NCBI GenBank assembly: GCA_029531795.1
Contig: JAPEIS010000001.1
Span: 1,426,001 to 1,490,000 of the forward strand
Origin: Sclerotinia nivalis
Lineage: Eukaryota; Ascomycota; Leotiomycetes; Helotiales; Sclerotiniaceae
DNA: 64,000 nucleotides
Direction: 5' to 3'
Below the pieces are notes generated by a model that did no database searches, had not been told where the DNA came from, and saw nothing but the letters and a program-made list of their open reading frames with translations. A program made the position numbers and the translations under genes. Shown one piece after another: positions 12,969-23,879 of the stretch. Numbering within the stretch: the first letter of the stretch is position 1; the number at the start of each line of letters is the position of its first letter.

Positions 12969-13145
12969 ATGCACCAATTCCATAATCTCACAAACCATGC
13001 GTTCCAATCCACCAAGCGAACCCTCTCCGTCCTCGAAGAAAGAATCCAGAATCTAGAATCTAAGATTCAGAATCTCCGCCCATGTCGAAACACACCTCAA
13101 CCCTCTACGCAAAATCCAGTCAAGAAATTAAATCATCCTCAATGA
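12969..13145 (+). CDS. Short ORF with a predicted coiled coil, hypothetical
   Basis: ORF of 58 aa starting MHQFHNLTNHAFQSTKR. Residues 16-37 (STKRTLSVLEERIQNLESKI) show heptad spacing of Leu/Val/Ile as in a two-stranded coiled coil, followed by a short basic/Pro tail. About 80 bp upstream there is a good splice donor (tcgtgagt at 12889) and a CAG acceptor at 12957-12959, so the ORF may sit in a second exon with a spliced leader. The reading frame across that intron meets a stop in one phase, so the short form is favoured. No family recognised; it may be a small peptide gene or a fragment. Confidence 0.25.
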   Translation: MHQFHNLTNHAFQSTKRTLSVLEERIQNLESKIQNLRPCRNTPQPSTQNPVKKLNHPQ

Positions 13146-13946
13146 TCAATCTAGATATCTAAACCACCATGGTTTTTCCTTGTTATATATTGAAGTAAAA
13201 GTTTACGCAGAAGAAACCTTATTTTCATCGCCGGTTTATTATTTCTGCAATTGGATATGTGAGTTCCAGATCCTAGAGTCCAGATTCCCTCCTTTGTTTT
13301 GATTTCGTGGTTGGTATTGATATTGATATTGATATCGACATGTAGTAGAGCTGAGACGAATGATTCGTAAAAGTGGTATATTTACGAAGCAGCGGAAATA
13401 TGTTGCTGGCCTGGAGAAATTTGAGAGAGAATGGAGGAAGAAGCGAATTTGAATTCTATTCGGACACAGGAGAACGTGAGGTGAGAATTTAAGGTCCATT
13501 GGATTCGAGGAAAGGGAGAGAGAGAGAGCTGGGAAATGTGAAATTAGATCAGTTGGATCGGCGCGTCCTATGGGATAAAAATTGCGAAGGAAAAGTTATG
13601 ATTGAGTTCGCTTCCTCAGGAGAATCAAACTTGGGACGGAATTTCGAAGTCTCTCTACCACTAGGCAATAATATCAATATCTATTTCCCAAGACGAATCT
13701 TTCCCCAAATAGTTATAAGTGGCTAGAGCTTGTGGAAACGAGCAATAAGAATCCTTGGTATCCTAAATAGTCTCTCTTTAAAGCACATCCACCAATCTAT
13801 AGTAGTCATTAATTAACCAACTTCTCTATCCCAAACGTGCTTTGATATCCAAAAAAAATGCCCCCAACAAACGCCATCCATACCGATGGTATATTTTTCA
13901 CTACCCATTAGCACAATATGCCATGGCTTAATATGCACATCGCCTT
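13146..13946. other. Intergenic, no gene seen
   Basis: About 800 bp holding the 3' flank of the nicotinate phosphoribosyltransferase gene. Two short ORFs, minus 13239-13499 and plus 13499-13726, have no coding signature. A tattga repeat near 13315-13335 is the only obvious simple sequence. Confidence 0.55.
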
Positions 13947-15471
13947 TCATTTCTTCACAACGTCCTCTCCTTCCTTTCCCCATCTTGTTGTCTCATCACC
14001 TCCCTGCCACTCCTCTTCCACATAACCCAAATCCTTCTTAACCCTCAAAACTGTACCTTCATCGCCCATATTCTTCCCAATATTATCACTAATCTTGATA
14101 GCCGGTTTACCATTAGCGGAACTTAATTTGATGACGATATTCAATGGTGTCGACTTTTTGCCTGTGGATTGATGAACGAAATCATTCGTGAAGAATGTAC
14201 CCACACCAAATGTAGGTTGAAATCCTGATTCTTCGGCGATTTGCTTGTACTTTTTGCAAAGCTCGACGTCTAATGAATCAGAAAAGACGATGGTTTTCTT
14301 TTCCTTGATGTCGTGCTCATCATAAAACTGACGCATCTTTTTCACAAAGCTTGCCGGATCACCTGAATCTTGTCGAACACCAGTGAATGCTTGTGCAAAC
14401 GTTGGGATATCCCCGTTCGTTTTGTGTTCCGCGGCATTTAAAGGTGGCTTGGTACTAGTTGTTCCCTCGGTTGTGAGCGTATCAGCCGATGGTAAAGTAG
14501 CAGCAGCTCCCGAAGTAGCGGTTGTGAGGGATGGGATTTTTTGAGAAAAGACTCGGAGAAAGTCTTTAGTACCAAAAGTATCCGTAAGAGCAATACCCAA
14601 AACCCCCTGGCCAAAACATCCAACCCAATACTCCAACGCAGTAGCCGTAGCAGCTCTATAATTATCCGTGATAGCCGCAACTCCCATAAACCATTCATGT
14701 GCGACAGTTCCTATGGGAGGGATTCCAAATCGCATAGCCAAATGGACATTACTTGTACCCGAAATCTTCCCAGGCAATTTTCGTTCTTCTCCGACCTTCT
14801 TCGCCTTAACCAACCCGCGAAATACAAGAGCTTGAGTGTGATAATCTCTTCTTCTTCTTGTTCCAAACTCCGATACAATGCATCCGGCCTCCAGAAGCGA
14901 TATTCCCTTCTCGTATGCCTTCTCTTCTTGTCCCTCATATGTCCAGTCCGTATCCATAAATCGAAAGTATGCCTCACTGGTCAAAGCCAATAGTGGAATT
15001 TCGTACAAGATAGTGTCAACCCATAAACCCTTGACCACCAAATTAATTTCTCCCAAATCCTCATCTTTCCCCTTATCATCATCTGCCACAAAGCTAGCCT
15101 CGATTTGGTTTCGCGGATCCAGTCGGAACTCGTTCAAGAAGTTGAGGTAAGGTTGATTTAGGTACGTGCAGGTATTTTGAAGGAACCGGAATTCTTCATC
15201 CTTGAGTGCAATATTTCCCAGCTCTAATTTTCATCAGCTTCTTTCTGAATTGACACTTAAATTGTGAGCACGTACTACTAATTTGAAGCTGTAACCAACG
15301 AAATGCAGCTCTTGATAATTTCTTCTCCGGCGTTCTATTCTTGAACGCGTAAGTTACTTGCACGCTGGGAAAGTATTTCAAGACGGCGCATTGCATAGTT
15401 AATTTGTAAAGATCAGTGTCGAGGAAGCTGATCACCCCCTCAGGATATTGAGAAGTTGCATAGAAATCCAT
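13947..15471 (-). CDS. NPT1: Nicotinate phosphoribosyltransferase
   Basis: Two exons, 15471-15276 and 15223-13947, giving 490 aa; the intron is about 52 bp and its donor coordinate is uncertain by one or two bases. The enzyme makes nicotinate mononucleotide from nicotinate, PRPP and ATP in the Preiss-Handler NAD salvage pathway. Family blocks are clear: SFLDTDLYKLTMQCAVLKYF near the N-terminus, the GTSNVHLAMRFG block, TVAHEW with the autophosphorylated His (about H241), GVRQDSGDP and IVFSDSLD for the PRPP/product site, and GVGTFFTND. A Ser/Thr/Ala-rich insertion of about 40 residues (about 295-337) precedes FAQAFTGVRQDSGD and makes the protein longer than the roughly 430 aa of yeast Npt1. An ATG eight codons upstream (15495) is an alternative start. 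Cytosolic or nuclear; no targeting signal seen. Confidence 0.9.
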
Positions 15472-16119
15472 GATTCCCCTCGAATACCGGAACAAAGATT
15501 GTAATTCTAATGTGATGGATTATTGTTGTGTGTAGGGACTGAAACTCAGTCCTCGACTTTATGATGAAACGAAACACCCCACCATAAATTTAGTAGTGGG
15601 ATACCTCATCTAATTAGTCAGAGGTTACGTAGTGAATTAGGCTTGTGGTGTGTAGCCGAGGCATCCCTTAGATTCTGTTATTGGCCAAAGAATATATTGT
15701 AAAGCACAGTACCTTCACAAGAAGAACTTCCTAAAGGTAGGTAAAGTTGGTCGGTTTATACTAAGACATAAAATATACTGATCTCATACGTACAAATATG
15801 TATATGTATGTATGTATTCATTCATGATTCTGAGAAGTTTGTAATCAATCCCTTGTACTAGCTCTATCTAAGTAAACAATCCAACCATGCGTCTAACCAA
15901 TCGCTCTTGATGCAAAGAACATAAAAACGCCAATCCAGTGCATCATCACTATTCAATAAGTCAGACGGACCTCTGTTGGCCTATAGCGGGACTCCGTTTA
16001 CCCCAATTCCATGTATAAATTTCCAATCATTGCTCATCCCAATCATTCCTAACAAATTCAAACTTAAATCAATACCGCGCTAGTTCGCGTGGAGAATGGT
16101 ATCATATGCCCATCGCCAT
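15472..16119. other. Intergenic, no gene seen
   Basis: This 650-bp gap holds the promoter of the nicotinate phosphoribosyltransferase gene and the 3' flank of the lipase gene, both on the minus strand. A tatgta microsatellite occurs near 15795-15815. Nothing else was recognised. Confidence 0.55.
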
Positions 16120-18573
16120 CTATGCAGCATCTCTCATATCATCTTCCTTCCACTGATGGAATAATCTCTTGTAGTTTAACTCCGGACTATTCGGTTCAGT
16201 TACACTCTTTCTTTCTCCTCTCGGTCTCTTCTCAATTGGTGAAATGGCCGTGGGTGAATATATGAAGCCAGGTCCATTTCTTATAAAGGAGGGAGATGTA
16301 GCAAGAACCCGATCCCTTCCTGAAGTAACGGGTTGATTCCTAGAAAAGAAATCAAGCTGTCTCTCGCGGGTGTTAGCTATGCCATATAAAGCTTCCTCGG
16401 TTTCGAGTTCTGTACTGCTTTCATCAGTTTGTGATTCAACATCAGCGTCAGAGCTCGGAGGTGAAAGCGTTGTTTCTCCGGCGGACGAGACTTCAGGAAT
16501 TTGGTTCTTGACTTGAAGTAAGTCTTTTGAAAGAACGGGGAAGCGAAACATCTCATTTTCTCGTCCGAGTCGTGGCGTACGCTGAGGGGTAGTCTGAGAA
16601 GATCGAGGCTCAATATAAAGGGAAGGCTGTTGGCGTTGTGTAATGTCTAATACAGATGCCGTTGTCCTCAATGGCGGGCGAGATGGACTTCTGCGTTCCC
16701 TAATCTGCTCTGAAAATTCACTATCTCCATCCCGCGACATCAGCAATAAATTTCCACTATCAGTCCTCTGCCTTCCCGTTCTTCTTGTAGACTTTCGGGA
16801 ATCATCACCAGTTCTCAACCGCCTCAGATTCACCTCACTAGGACTGAAAACTACCCTTGCCCTTAATTGCTGCACAGCAGCATCTAACTCCAGCTCAACG
16901 GCGCAATGGTTCCACACGCGACTCAATTTTGGCCAAGTAGCTCTCTCCCCTGCCAAACAAGCCTGAACCATAAACTCCGACGTTGGATTCTTCAATATCC
17001 TGGGAAAGTCCTTGAAACTGATTTCTGGTAGGATTGTGATATCCCCAGAATACTTTTGACTCAGGATGGACTTGCATTTAGTAACCAGATTTGGAAATAC
17101 TCCCAATTCAGCCAAAACTTGCATACGATGCAGAGCTTCAGCCTTAGCCAATTTTGTTAGGCTGTAAACCCAGCCTGGTCCCCCATCACCCTCTTTCAGT
17201 ACAGCTTCTTTGATCGCTTCCTCTTCCTTGGTGATAAATGGAATGACATGAGGATTGACTTGAGAAACGATGAAATGATTGACATTGAACATTTCTGCCA
17301 AACGAGTCATTGGAAGATCGTTGTCCACACTTCCGTCAATCCAACGCTGAGGTGTAGGATCCCAAGATGACTTCTCTCCTGTGAGCGGATTCTTCACGAG
17401 TAATTCCGCTGCAGAAAATAGTAAGGGTACTGAACATGATGCAGCTACAGCCGACCAAATCATGACATTCGGCGCAGTAATGTAGTTGAGCAGTCGAGGT
17501 AACTCGTATACTGAGGCGGACGATACACAGATGTTAAGAATGCGACGAGAACGATTGTAGGCCTCTTGAAATGTCATGTCACCCAAAAGTTCGCGCATGA
17601 CTCTCGTCAAATGCTTGATATCTATCCACGCTCCTTCTGTCAACAAGCGTCGGAGCCTATCCAGAACCCCGTCTTCATTGCCAATTTCTTCGAACACTGC
17701 AAGATCTCCGTTCGGGAAATTTTTCAATACGTCCGGAATCTCTTCATCAGTTCTTGTGCACAACACGGCACAAACGATACTGCCCGCAGAAGCACCCGAT
17801 ATGATTCTTGGCAGCAGACGGGCGTCGAAAAGAGCTTTCAAAACCCCGACGTGATTCATTCCAAAAGTTCCTCCCCCACTCAATAGCAACGCACTTCTCC
17901 CAAATGCCTGTCTGGCATACACAACCTGCTCTAGTATATCCTTCGTCTCCAATCCAACCGGTAATGCGTATTTGCTAGTTTCAACCAGCGCGCGTATCGT
18001 ATCCAATGTCGACTCAATATACCTCTCTATGATAACCTTCGTTCCAATGTAACTATGCTTGTACAACCTGATATTACCCATGCCTCCTAGATCTCTCGAC
18101 AAGGTTGTGCGCACCAAGTTAAGCATCTTCTTGATATCACAATCAATCCTCGCCGTATCCATTTGTTTGGTCCTTGCTTCGATTAACGCAGCGTCGAAAT
18201 CTGCCGACGATGAATCGAGTTTCCATGCTTCGTTATCCTCGAGTATATCTAATTCCTTCGCGGCGGTCCTCCAATCTTCCACCGTTTCTGCATTCTTCAA
18301 CCGTAAATTCAAGATTTGCATTCTCTCTTCCTTCTTGCGCAAGGCTAACCTTTCTTCCCCAGTCAACCCATCTCGGACTTGTCGTATCTTATTGTTGAGG
18401 ACATCGGCTCCGGTTCTCAAAATCCTCGTGGCCGGTCCCAATAAGCTCACCGAGGGTTCCGAAGCTTTCTCTCTCCCATATTTATATTCATTAATGTTGG
18501 CAGATCCATCGATAGTATTGTTCTCAACCGCACAAAATTGTGGAGTCTTCTGAAGGTATTCGAACAACACCAT
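16120..18573 (-). CDS. Patatin-like triacylglycerol lipase (Tgl3/4/5 type)
   Basis: Single-exon gene of 817 aa on the minus strand. Residues about 60-200 form the DUF3336 region found in fungal Tgl3/Tgl4/Tgl5 and plant SDP1 lipases, and residues about 226-430 form the patatin domain. The oxyanion loop is GGGTFG (233-238), the nucleophile motif is GASAG with S262, and the dyad aspartate is D413 in WIDGSVDND. The C-terminal third is disordered and rich in Ser, Arg and Pro, with likely phosphorylation sites. These lipases hydrolyse triacylglycerol at lipid droplets and may also have acyltransferase activity. I start at 18573 (MVLFEYLQKT); no better upstream ATG was seen. Which yeast paralogue it matches cannot be told by eye, so no symbol is given. 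Confidence 0.9.
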   Translation of the reverse strand: MVLFEYLQKTPQFCAVENNTIDGSANINEYKYGREKASEPSVSLLGPATRILRTGADVLNNKIRQVRDGLTGEERLALRKKEERMQILNLRLKNAETVEDWRTAAKELDILEDNEAWKLDSSSADFDAALIEARTKQMDTARIDCDIKKMLNLVRTTLSRDLGGMGNIRLYKHSYIGTKVIIERYIESTLDTIRALVETSKYALPVGLETKDILEQVVYARQAFGRSALLLSGGGTFGMNHVGVLKALFDARLLPRIISGASAGSIVCAVLCTRTDEEIPDVLKNFPNGDLAVFEEIGNEDGVLDRLRRLLTEGAWIDIKHLTRVMRELLGDMTFQEAYNRSRRILNICVSSASVYELPRLLNYITAPNVMIWSAVAASCSVPLLFSAAELLVKNPLTGEKSSWDPTPQRWIDGSVDNDLPMTRLAEMFNVNHFIVSQVNPHVIPFITKEEEAIKEAVLKEGDGGPGWVYSLTKLAKAEALHRMQVLAELGVFPNLVTKCKSILSQKYSGDITILPEISFKDFPRILKNPTSEFMVQACLAGERATWPKLSRVWNHCAVELELDAAVQQLRARVVFSPSEVNLRRLRTGDDSRKSTRRTGRQRTDSGNLLLMSRDGDSEFSEQIRERRSPSRPPLRTTASVLDITQRQQPSLYIEPRSSQTTPQRTPRLGRENEMFRFPVLSKDLLQVKNQIPEVSSAGETTLSPPSSDADVESQTDESSTELETEEALYGIANTRERQLDFFSRNQPVTSGRDRVLATSPSFIRNGPGFIYSPTAISPIEKRPRGERKSVTEPNSPELNYKRLFHQWKEDDMRDAA

Positions 18574-19969
18574 CCTTCTCCCAGCCCGCCATCCGACGCC
18601 GCACTTTCTAAAGTGTCCTTCACAAACAAAGCCTTCGGTCTGGTTGCGGAGATATATCCGTAGTTATAGGGTGAGAGATAGAATAAAACGAGAACAAGTT
18701 GAAAATAATAAGTTGTTGTTTCGATTGTTTGCTAGGTATATTGCTTTAATATTGATGCAGTGGTAATAGTTATATTACCTGCAGATCTCCATGCGGTCGG
18801 TCCATGCAGTTGTCACAGGGCACGAGTCAATCCTCTTTTCAATGGATCTTGTTCGAATTTCCGAAACAAGGAAGAAGCTCAGCTGATATGATAATTCTCA
18901 AAAAAGTACTAGGGGAGCGGAGTATGGAAGAAAATGTAAGAATGAATTGTCCGTTCTCTTTCAATCATTCCTTTGTTGTGTTGTTTGGTTGCGGGTGTGG
19001 AAAAGGGGATTCCATCTTATTGTTCATTTTAGGCTTGGCTTGTGAAAGCTGGGCAGTAGCATGCAACCTGAGTACAGCGTTTCCCCACACTAAATAAACC
19101 CTGGGGGAAACTTGGGGGCATCATGTGGTACCAGAAGTGCCTAATAATGTGATGATAATGCAACAAGTGCATCAGTATCTGGAACCCACTGATAATTAAT
19201 GAAAATTGGCCTACGTGTGTGTACATTAGTAGTTAAAGCCGGATTATTTAATAAATCTACCATCATTATTTCATCTGAGATAATCCCCAATATGTTTTTT
19301 TTTTCCATACCCAACATGGTGACTTGCATTCTTCACCAGTATCCTTTTCTCCCGACAGCATATTCCATTAGGCACTATAGATATTCAAACTCAAACTCAA
19401 ACTCAAAATCTGCACTAGTCATCGGAATTTGCATTATATACCATAACATAATATAGGCAAAATATTCTACCTTCCGCAAGTTTCTGCTTATTCAATCAGA
19501 TGAGAGTTTATCTTTGCTTGGGACCGTTCTGGATAAATATAGGTAAGTTCATGAGCTGGCTTGAGCTGGCTTGAGCTGGCTACATTCGGTGCAGAACAAG
19601 CCTCGAACAAGACCTATTGGATCCTTATCTCTATTGACCCCATCTATGATAGTGCATCATCTGCCGTTGTTCGTTGAAGATCAGAATATGTGAAAGCATG
19701 TGAAATTATGACGTATCATATTTAGCATGTGAAAGGCAAATCGTGACAACTCATGGGTGATTCAAAACTTCAAGAATCTTTTATTCAAAATGTAATTGCT
19801 ATATTTTATTGTAACCAAGCAAAAAGGGGTATACGCTTGTTACGTTATCAAACGCCGAGTTCCTCCCTATAATGGTGAGGCTTTGATACGCAGAAAAACG
19901 CCGAGTTCGTAACCTATCTTCAAAACAGATAAAAAATCAAATAACCAACCCCCACCTCATTTTTCAAAC
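18574..19969. other. Intergenic with short tandem and direct repeats, no gene seen
   Basis: This 1.4-kb gap contains the promoter of the lipase gene. Simple repeats are a six-base caaact run (about 19385-19410), three copies of a 10-bp unit ttgagctggc (19551-19580) and two copies of aacgccgagttc (19851-19862 and 19897-19908). Short ORFs, for example + 18804-19097, are not convincing. Confidence 0.6.
19551..19580. repeat. Three tandem copies of a 10-bp unit (ttgagctggc)
   Basis: The first copy differs by one base (atgagctggc); the next two are identical. It lies in the 3' flank of the xanthine dioxygenase gene. Confidence 0.9.
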
Positions 19970-21149
19970 CTAGTAGAGCTTGCCATCAGGTCCCATAACT
20001 CCCTCAGAAGATGCCATATTACATTGTCTAAATAATCTCTTCTCCTCGGGACTGAATGCGCCAACTACCGAATGTAATACTCCTTGGTTGTTGAACAAGA
20101 CCAAGTCACCTTCGACCCAATCGTGGGGATACACAAACTGAGGACTGATAGCTGGTCGTTGTAAGCGGTAAACCAAGTCTCTCACTTCTTTCAAATCAGT
20201 CATGACCTCTCCATTGGGAAGATGAATGGCTTTGATGGCGCTAGGATGGATCTGAAGTGCCAAATTACCAGTGACAGGATTTTTCCAGCACATGGGCAAA
20301 ATCTTAATATCCTTCTCATCAACCGGGGGAAGTTCGGACAGAGGTAACTCGGTTCCATCGGAAACCATACCGAGACCAGTGGAGCGGGATTTGGCAGGAG
20401 ACATCCAAATATATGGATGTGGCGCGTATTCTACTTTTGCCTCGCGAACGAACTCCTTATCCTCCTCGCTTAACAGGTTGTACATTTTTTGACCAGAGAC
20501 GAAAGCGGTGGTACCAAGAGGAACGTCCATTTCTTCACCAGTCCCATCATCATAACGAAGAGTTTGGCGACGGCCAGCAGGTACCTTAACAGCCATCAAA
20601 GATGTTACTTTTGGTGGATTGAGGGCATAAAGAGCAGCATCAACATGCCATCTGTAGAAACGTGTGAATGCCAGATCATCTTCTTCAGGGACAGCAGTTT
20701 TGTGAAAGACTTTGTGATGAGGGTGCTTGAGTGTAATATTCTTCAACCCTTCATATTCTTCATAAAATCCGTTTCCAATGACTTGGACTTGTGTTTGGTG
20801 GGGGATCGTTTTCAAATCTGGATGAAGGACTGATCGTTTCGCATCAAGCGTTTTGCCATGCCCATATGTTTCTGGGTAAAATGATTAGATGCAGTTCTTG
20901 ATACAATAGGAAGCACAACTTACCAGCAGTAGGATCGAATCTGCGAGTAAGCTCGTATTGAGCTTTGGGGGAGAGGCCAGCCTGGTTCTTGAGGACTACG
21001 ACATGGTATTTATATAATGCATTGCGAATAACTTTGAAGTCCTCTTCGCTGAGGCTTTCCAGGTTGACATTATCGATCTCGGCCCCAAAGTCGAGCGAGG
21101 AATTATCTGGCGAAGAGATAGGCTTTACTTCCAAAGTCTTGACGGCCAT
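19970..21149 (-). CDS. xanA: 2-oxoglutarate-dependent xanthine dioxygenase
   Basis: Two exons, 21149-20924 and 20871-19970, with a 52-bp intron, giving 375 aa, the size of Aspergillus nidulans XanA. It is a TauD/TfdA-family Fe(II) enzyme. The iron triad is H151-x-D153 (YRWHVDAAL) and H342 (GVLHSVVG); R357 in RLFRQCN binds 2-oxoglutarate. Residues reported as important for XanA reappear at an offset of +2: Q101, K124, E139-D140 and Q358-C359-N360. That match is from memory of the family and should be confirmed by alignment. The enzyme turns xanthine into uric acid with 2-oxoglutarate and O2, bypassing molybdenum xanthine dehydrogenase in purine use as nitrogen source. No signal peptide; cytosolic. 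It is divergent from the gene at 22228. Another TauD-family activity is possible but less likely. Confidence 0.88.
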
Positions 21150-22227
21150 ATTGATTGTCCGAGTTTAGATGATATATTCGGCGTGTAAGTATATACGGAA
21201 AGGAAGATGTGGCAACTATTGTTTGGCTTTTGGCTTTGAATGATCGTGGAGGGGTCCATGGCTTAAGTATCAAAGTATGAGCGACGGAAACGACCGAATG
21301 GAGGAGAATGAATTCATGAATATAGAAGGTCGAAAGAGGTTCTCACGCATTACCCCGGCCGATGTAAGAGTAGAGCGATATAACTTCGATAAGCCATTGT
21401 TGCGCATTGGTGAAGGGATTTATCAGAATAGAAGATAAGAAAGTCGGAGCTCGCCGCAAGACACTAAATTAGTGTATGGAGAGTTCTAAGATGTGTATCA
21501 ACCTTTCAACCATGTTGACTTTGCGATTGTTATCATTCATTTGAGGCAGGTCAATGTCATCAAGACTGATATTCCTAGGTCTATTGATAATGAAGGAAAT
21601 GCCACCGCGTTAATAAGTGCTGTTGGCATTGCCGCCTCCCCTACCCACCTAGTAGGAATTTTATATCGAATTCCAGAAACATAGCATAATTCCAATCAAA
21701 AACTACGAATCTTCGATTTCTTCACATTTTACTTTACTTCTAAAAATCTGTTTGCCCTGGTTAGGTTAGCAGCCAACTCGTTGCTCGCTAATCAGAACTC
21801 CATTCGATTGGTTTCCCGCCATAAAGTACCAAAACTTTTGGCCGTTCCCAATGCCGAGAATAGTTCTGTCATTGTCATTATTTGACGTGACCTTGAAAGA
21901 AAAAGAAACCCCTCCTAACTCTTATTATTGTTGAGCCGAGGTCATCGAGTGCAAGCCACACCATAGAAGCCACAAGAAGCTCAAGTGGCGTAACCTTAAG
22001 GCTCCATGTCGAAGTCGATGATGACATTGATCTTGGAACTCAATGATGATCAAATTGCAAAACACCCAAGTTATTCCAACGTTTAACATACTTCCTGACT
22101 TCCCTTCATCACTATCACACAATTTTACATGAATTTTCTCCGTCTTAAAATTCCCACACAGGTTAAAATCTGCACCCATATTTTCCAATCCCACCGGAAT
22201 CTAAATATAGTATCAACATCCGCAAAT
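21150..22227. other. Divergent intergenic region between xanA and the 22.2-kb gene
   Basis: About 1.1 kb shared by two divergently transcribed genes, so it should hold both promoters. No ORF with coding character was seen; the ORF at minus 21925-22194 overlaps the 5' UTR of the plus-strand gene in antisense. I could not identify a GATA cluster or other regulatory array with confidence. Confidence 0.5.
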
Positions 22228-23160
22228 ATGAGTTGGATGGATTCGTGGTCGCGCCCCTCAAAACATTCTGCCGTTCCTCCACCTCTCTATTTAACAGCAG
22301 GAGAAAGTGTCCCTTACTGTTTAACATGTGGTCGAGTCATGGGTTAGCACCATGATGAAATGCCCTTGAATATCTATCTAATACATTCAACAGGCACCAA
22401 AAAAGCCAGCAAAAAGTCCAACAATGAGGTCAAATACTGTTCAGACAGGTGCCGGAATCGAAAACCGGGAAAACTGGATAAAAAGATTGAGCAAACTATT
22501 GTTGCACTTTTAGATCAAGAGAAAGAATCTGGACTAGAGAAGACTGGCGCCAAAGATCGTTTTGTGAAAGGAGATCATCGTATTATTGTTACGTGTGATG
22601 AAATTGAAGAGATTGTATTTGGAAGTCGATTTGATCCTGAAAAGGTTTATGGGAGAAGGAAAAACCGAAAAAGTCGAGCAATTGGAGGGGCAAATGCTGA
22701 TGCAGAATGGAAAACTGTTGATATGGAAAGTAGTGAGGATTCGGCGAGCGATGACGTCGCTCCTCAGCCTGTGGATGCTAAAACCGGCCCAATGATACGT
22801 CCACCTCAAACAGAGTCAGATGTCAACTTTAGCATTGGAGGCGAGAGGGGTAGAGCCGAGAGAACGGAGGAATCGGCTTCTGATTTACAGAAGAAGATCG
22901 ATGGCCAGAAGCAGGCCGAGGAGAGGGAGATGGTTCGAAGGGCAGCTAGAAGGGCTGTTGTCTTTGGTTTTGTTGTTGAACAGCCTTTGGAAACCGTTCC
23001 ATCTCAGGCTTCCAAGGGCTCAAAGCATAAAAAGTCGATTAGCTGGGAGGAGAACGTTGCGAAGGAGCCCACCAGACGCAAGTGCGAGGCTTTGATGCAA
23101 GGCTCAGTAGTTGAGCCAAGCTTTGCTAAAGGGAATTGGTCTATAAGATGGCGGGAGTAG
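22228..23160 (+). CDS. Uncharacterised fungal protein with a split Cys4 motif
   Basis: Two exons, 22228-22342 and 22394-23160, joined by a 51-bp intron, giving 293 aa. The start ATG at 22228 opens MSWMDSWSRPSKHS. One cysteine pair lies in exon 1 (YCLTCGRVM) and the second in exon 2 (KYCSDRCRNRKPG), so the intron separates the two halves of a CxxC...CxxxC treble-clef-like zinc site. The remainder is charged and largely disordered: an acidic patch SSEDSASDD, a Glu/Lys/Arg-rich helix with AEEREMVRRAARRAV, and a conserved-looking C-terminus ending GNWSIRWRE. The fold suggests a small nucleic-acid- or protein-binding factor, but no family name is claimed. Exon structure is well supported because splicing reconstructs the cysteine motif in frame. 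Confidence 0.72.
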
Positions 23161-23879
23161 GATAGGTATCTATTGTCATAATACCTGTAGTTGCTTGCAT
23201 ACAGCAACTGGTACCAGCGGATTATTTGCAAAGAAGAATAAGAACTTCAAAAATCAAGATGATATTGTGCAATACATAAGGATAGGAAATCCAGCTCTGG
23301 TATGGTATCACTTAACAATTGATCTTGTACATCTCCGCATCCAATTAGGGGAAGTTGTAAATCTTTGGGGTATAATATGTATCAAGTCATGCTGAAAATC
23401 GCCTGCCGCGGAAGTATCAAACCTTTACTTCCTGAATTCTACTTCCACGTCGATGAAAATGGAAGTGGTCATGATAAAAGCATTTTTGACTCAATGCGCT
23501 ACCACTAATGCCAATCCTCATGACATGTTTCCATCATAATGCATGACCACTAGTTTTCCCCATAATCCCGTGCGAAACTTGGTTTCCCTCACTGGAATGA
23601 ATGGATGCCATGACTGACTGCGGCAATTGCGAGACCTTTCCTACGATAGCCACCTAGGGAAGAATTGGCCAAACGTTGATTGAAGACCCCACAACTGGCT
23701 TGCACATCGCGTAGAAGTGGAGATGGACCCCAATGAACATTCTCGTTCCGTCCTGGCATTATTTACTATTAGCATTATATGCAATACCCGATGATGAACA
23801 CTTCCCCTCTCCAGAATCCGTCAAGTTCGTGACCATTTGCTGTCAGTCGGGCCGTACGTTAAGTCTTCCCCAGCTATGG
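23161..23879. other. Intergenic, no gene seen
   Basis: About 700 bp between the preceding gene and the first recognisable P450 relic sequence. Nothing recognised. The frame that later carries the P450 N-terminal homology is open from 23733, but the first ~55 codons do not look like a P450. Confidence 0.5.

Noticed and set aside
18059..18553. 164-aa ORF antisense to the patatin lipase
   Set aside because: Shadow of the real gene on the opposite strand, with no own domain.
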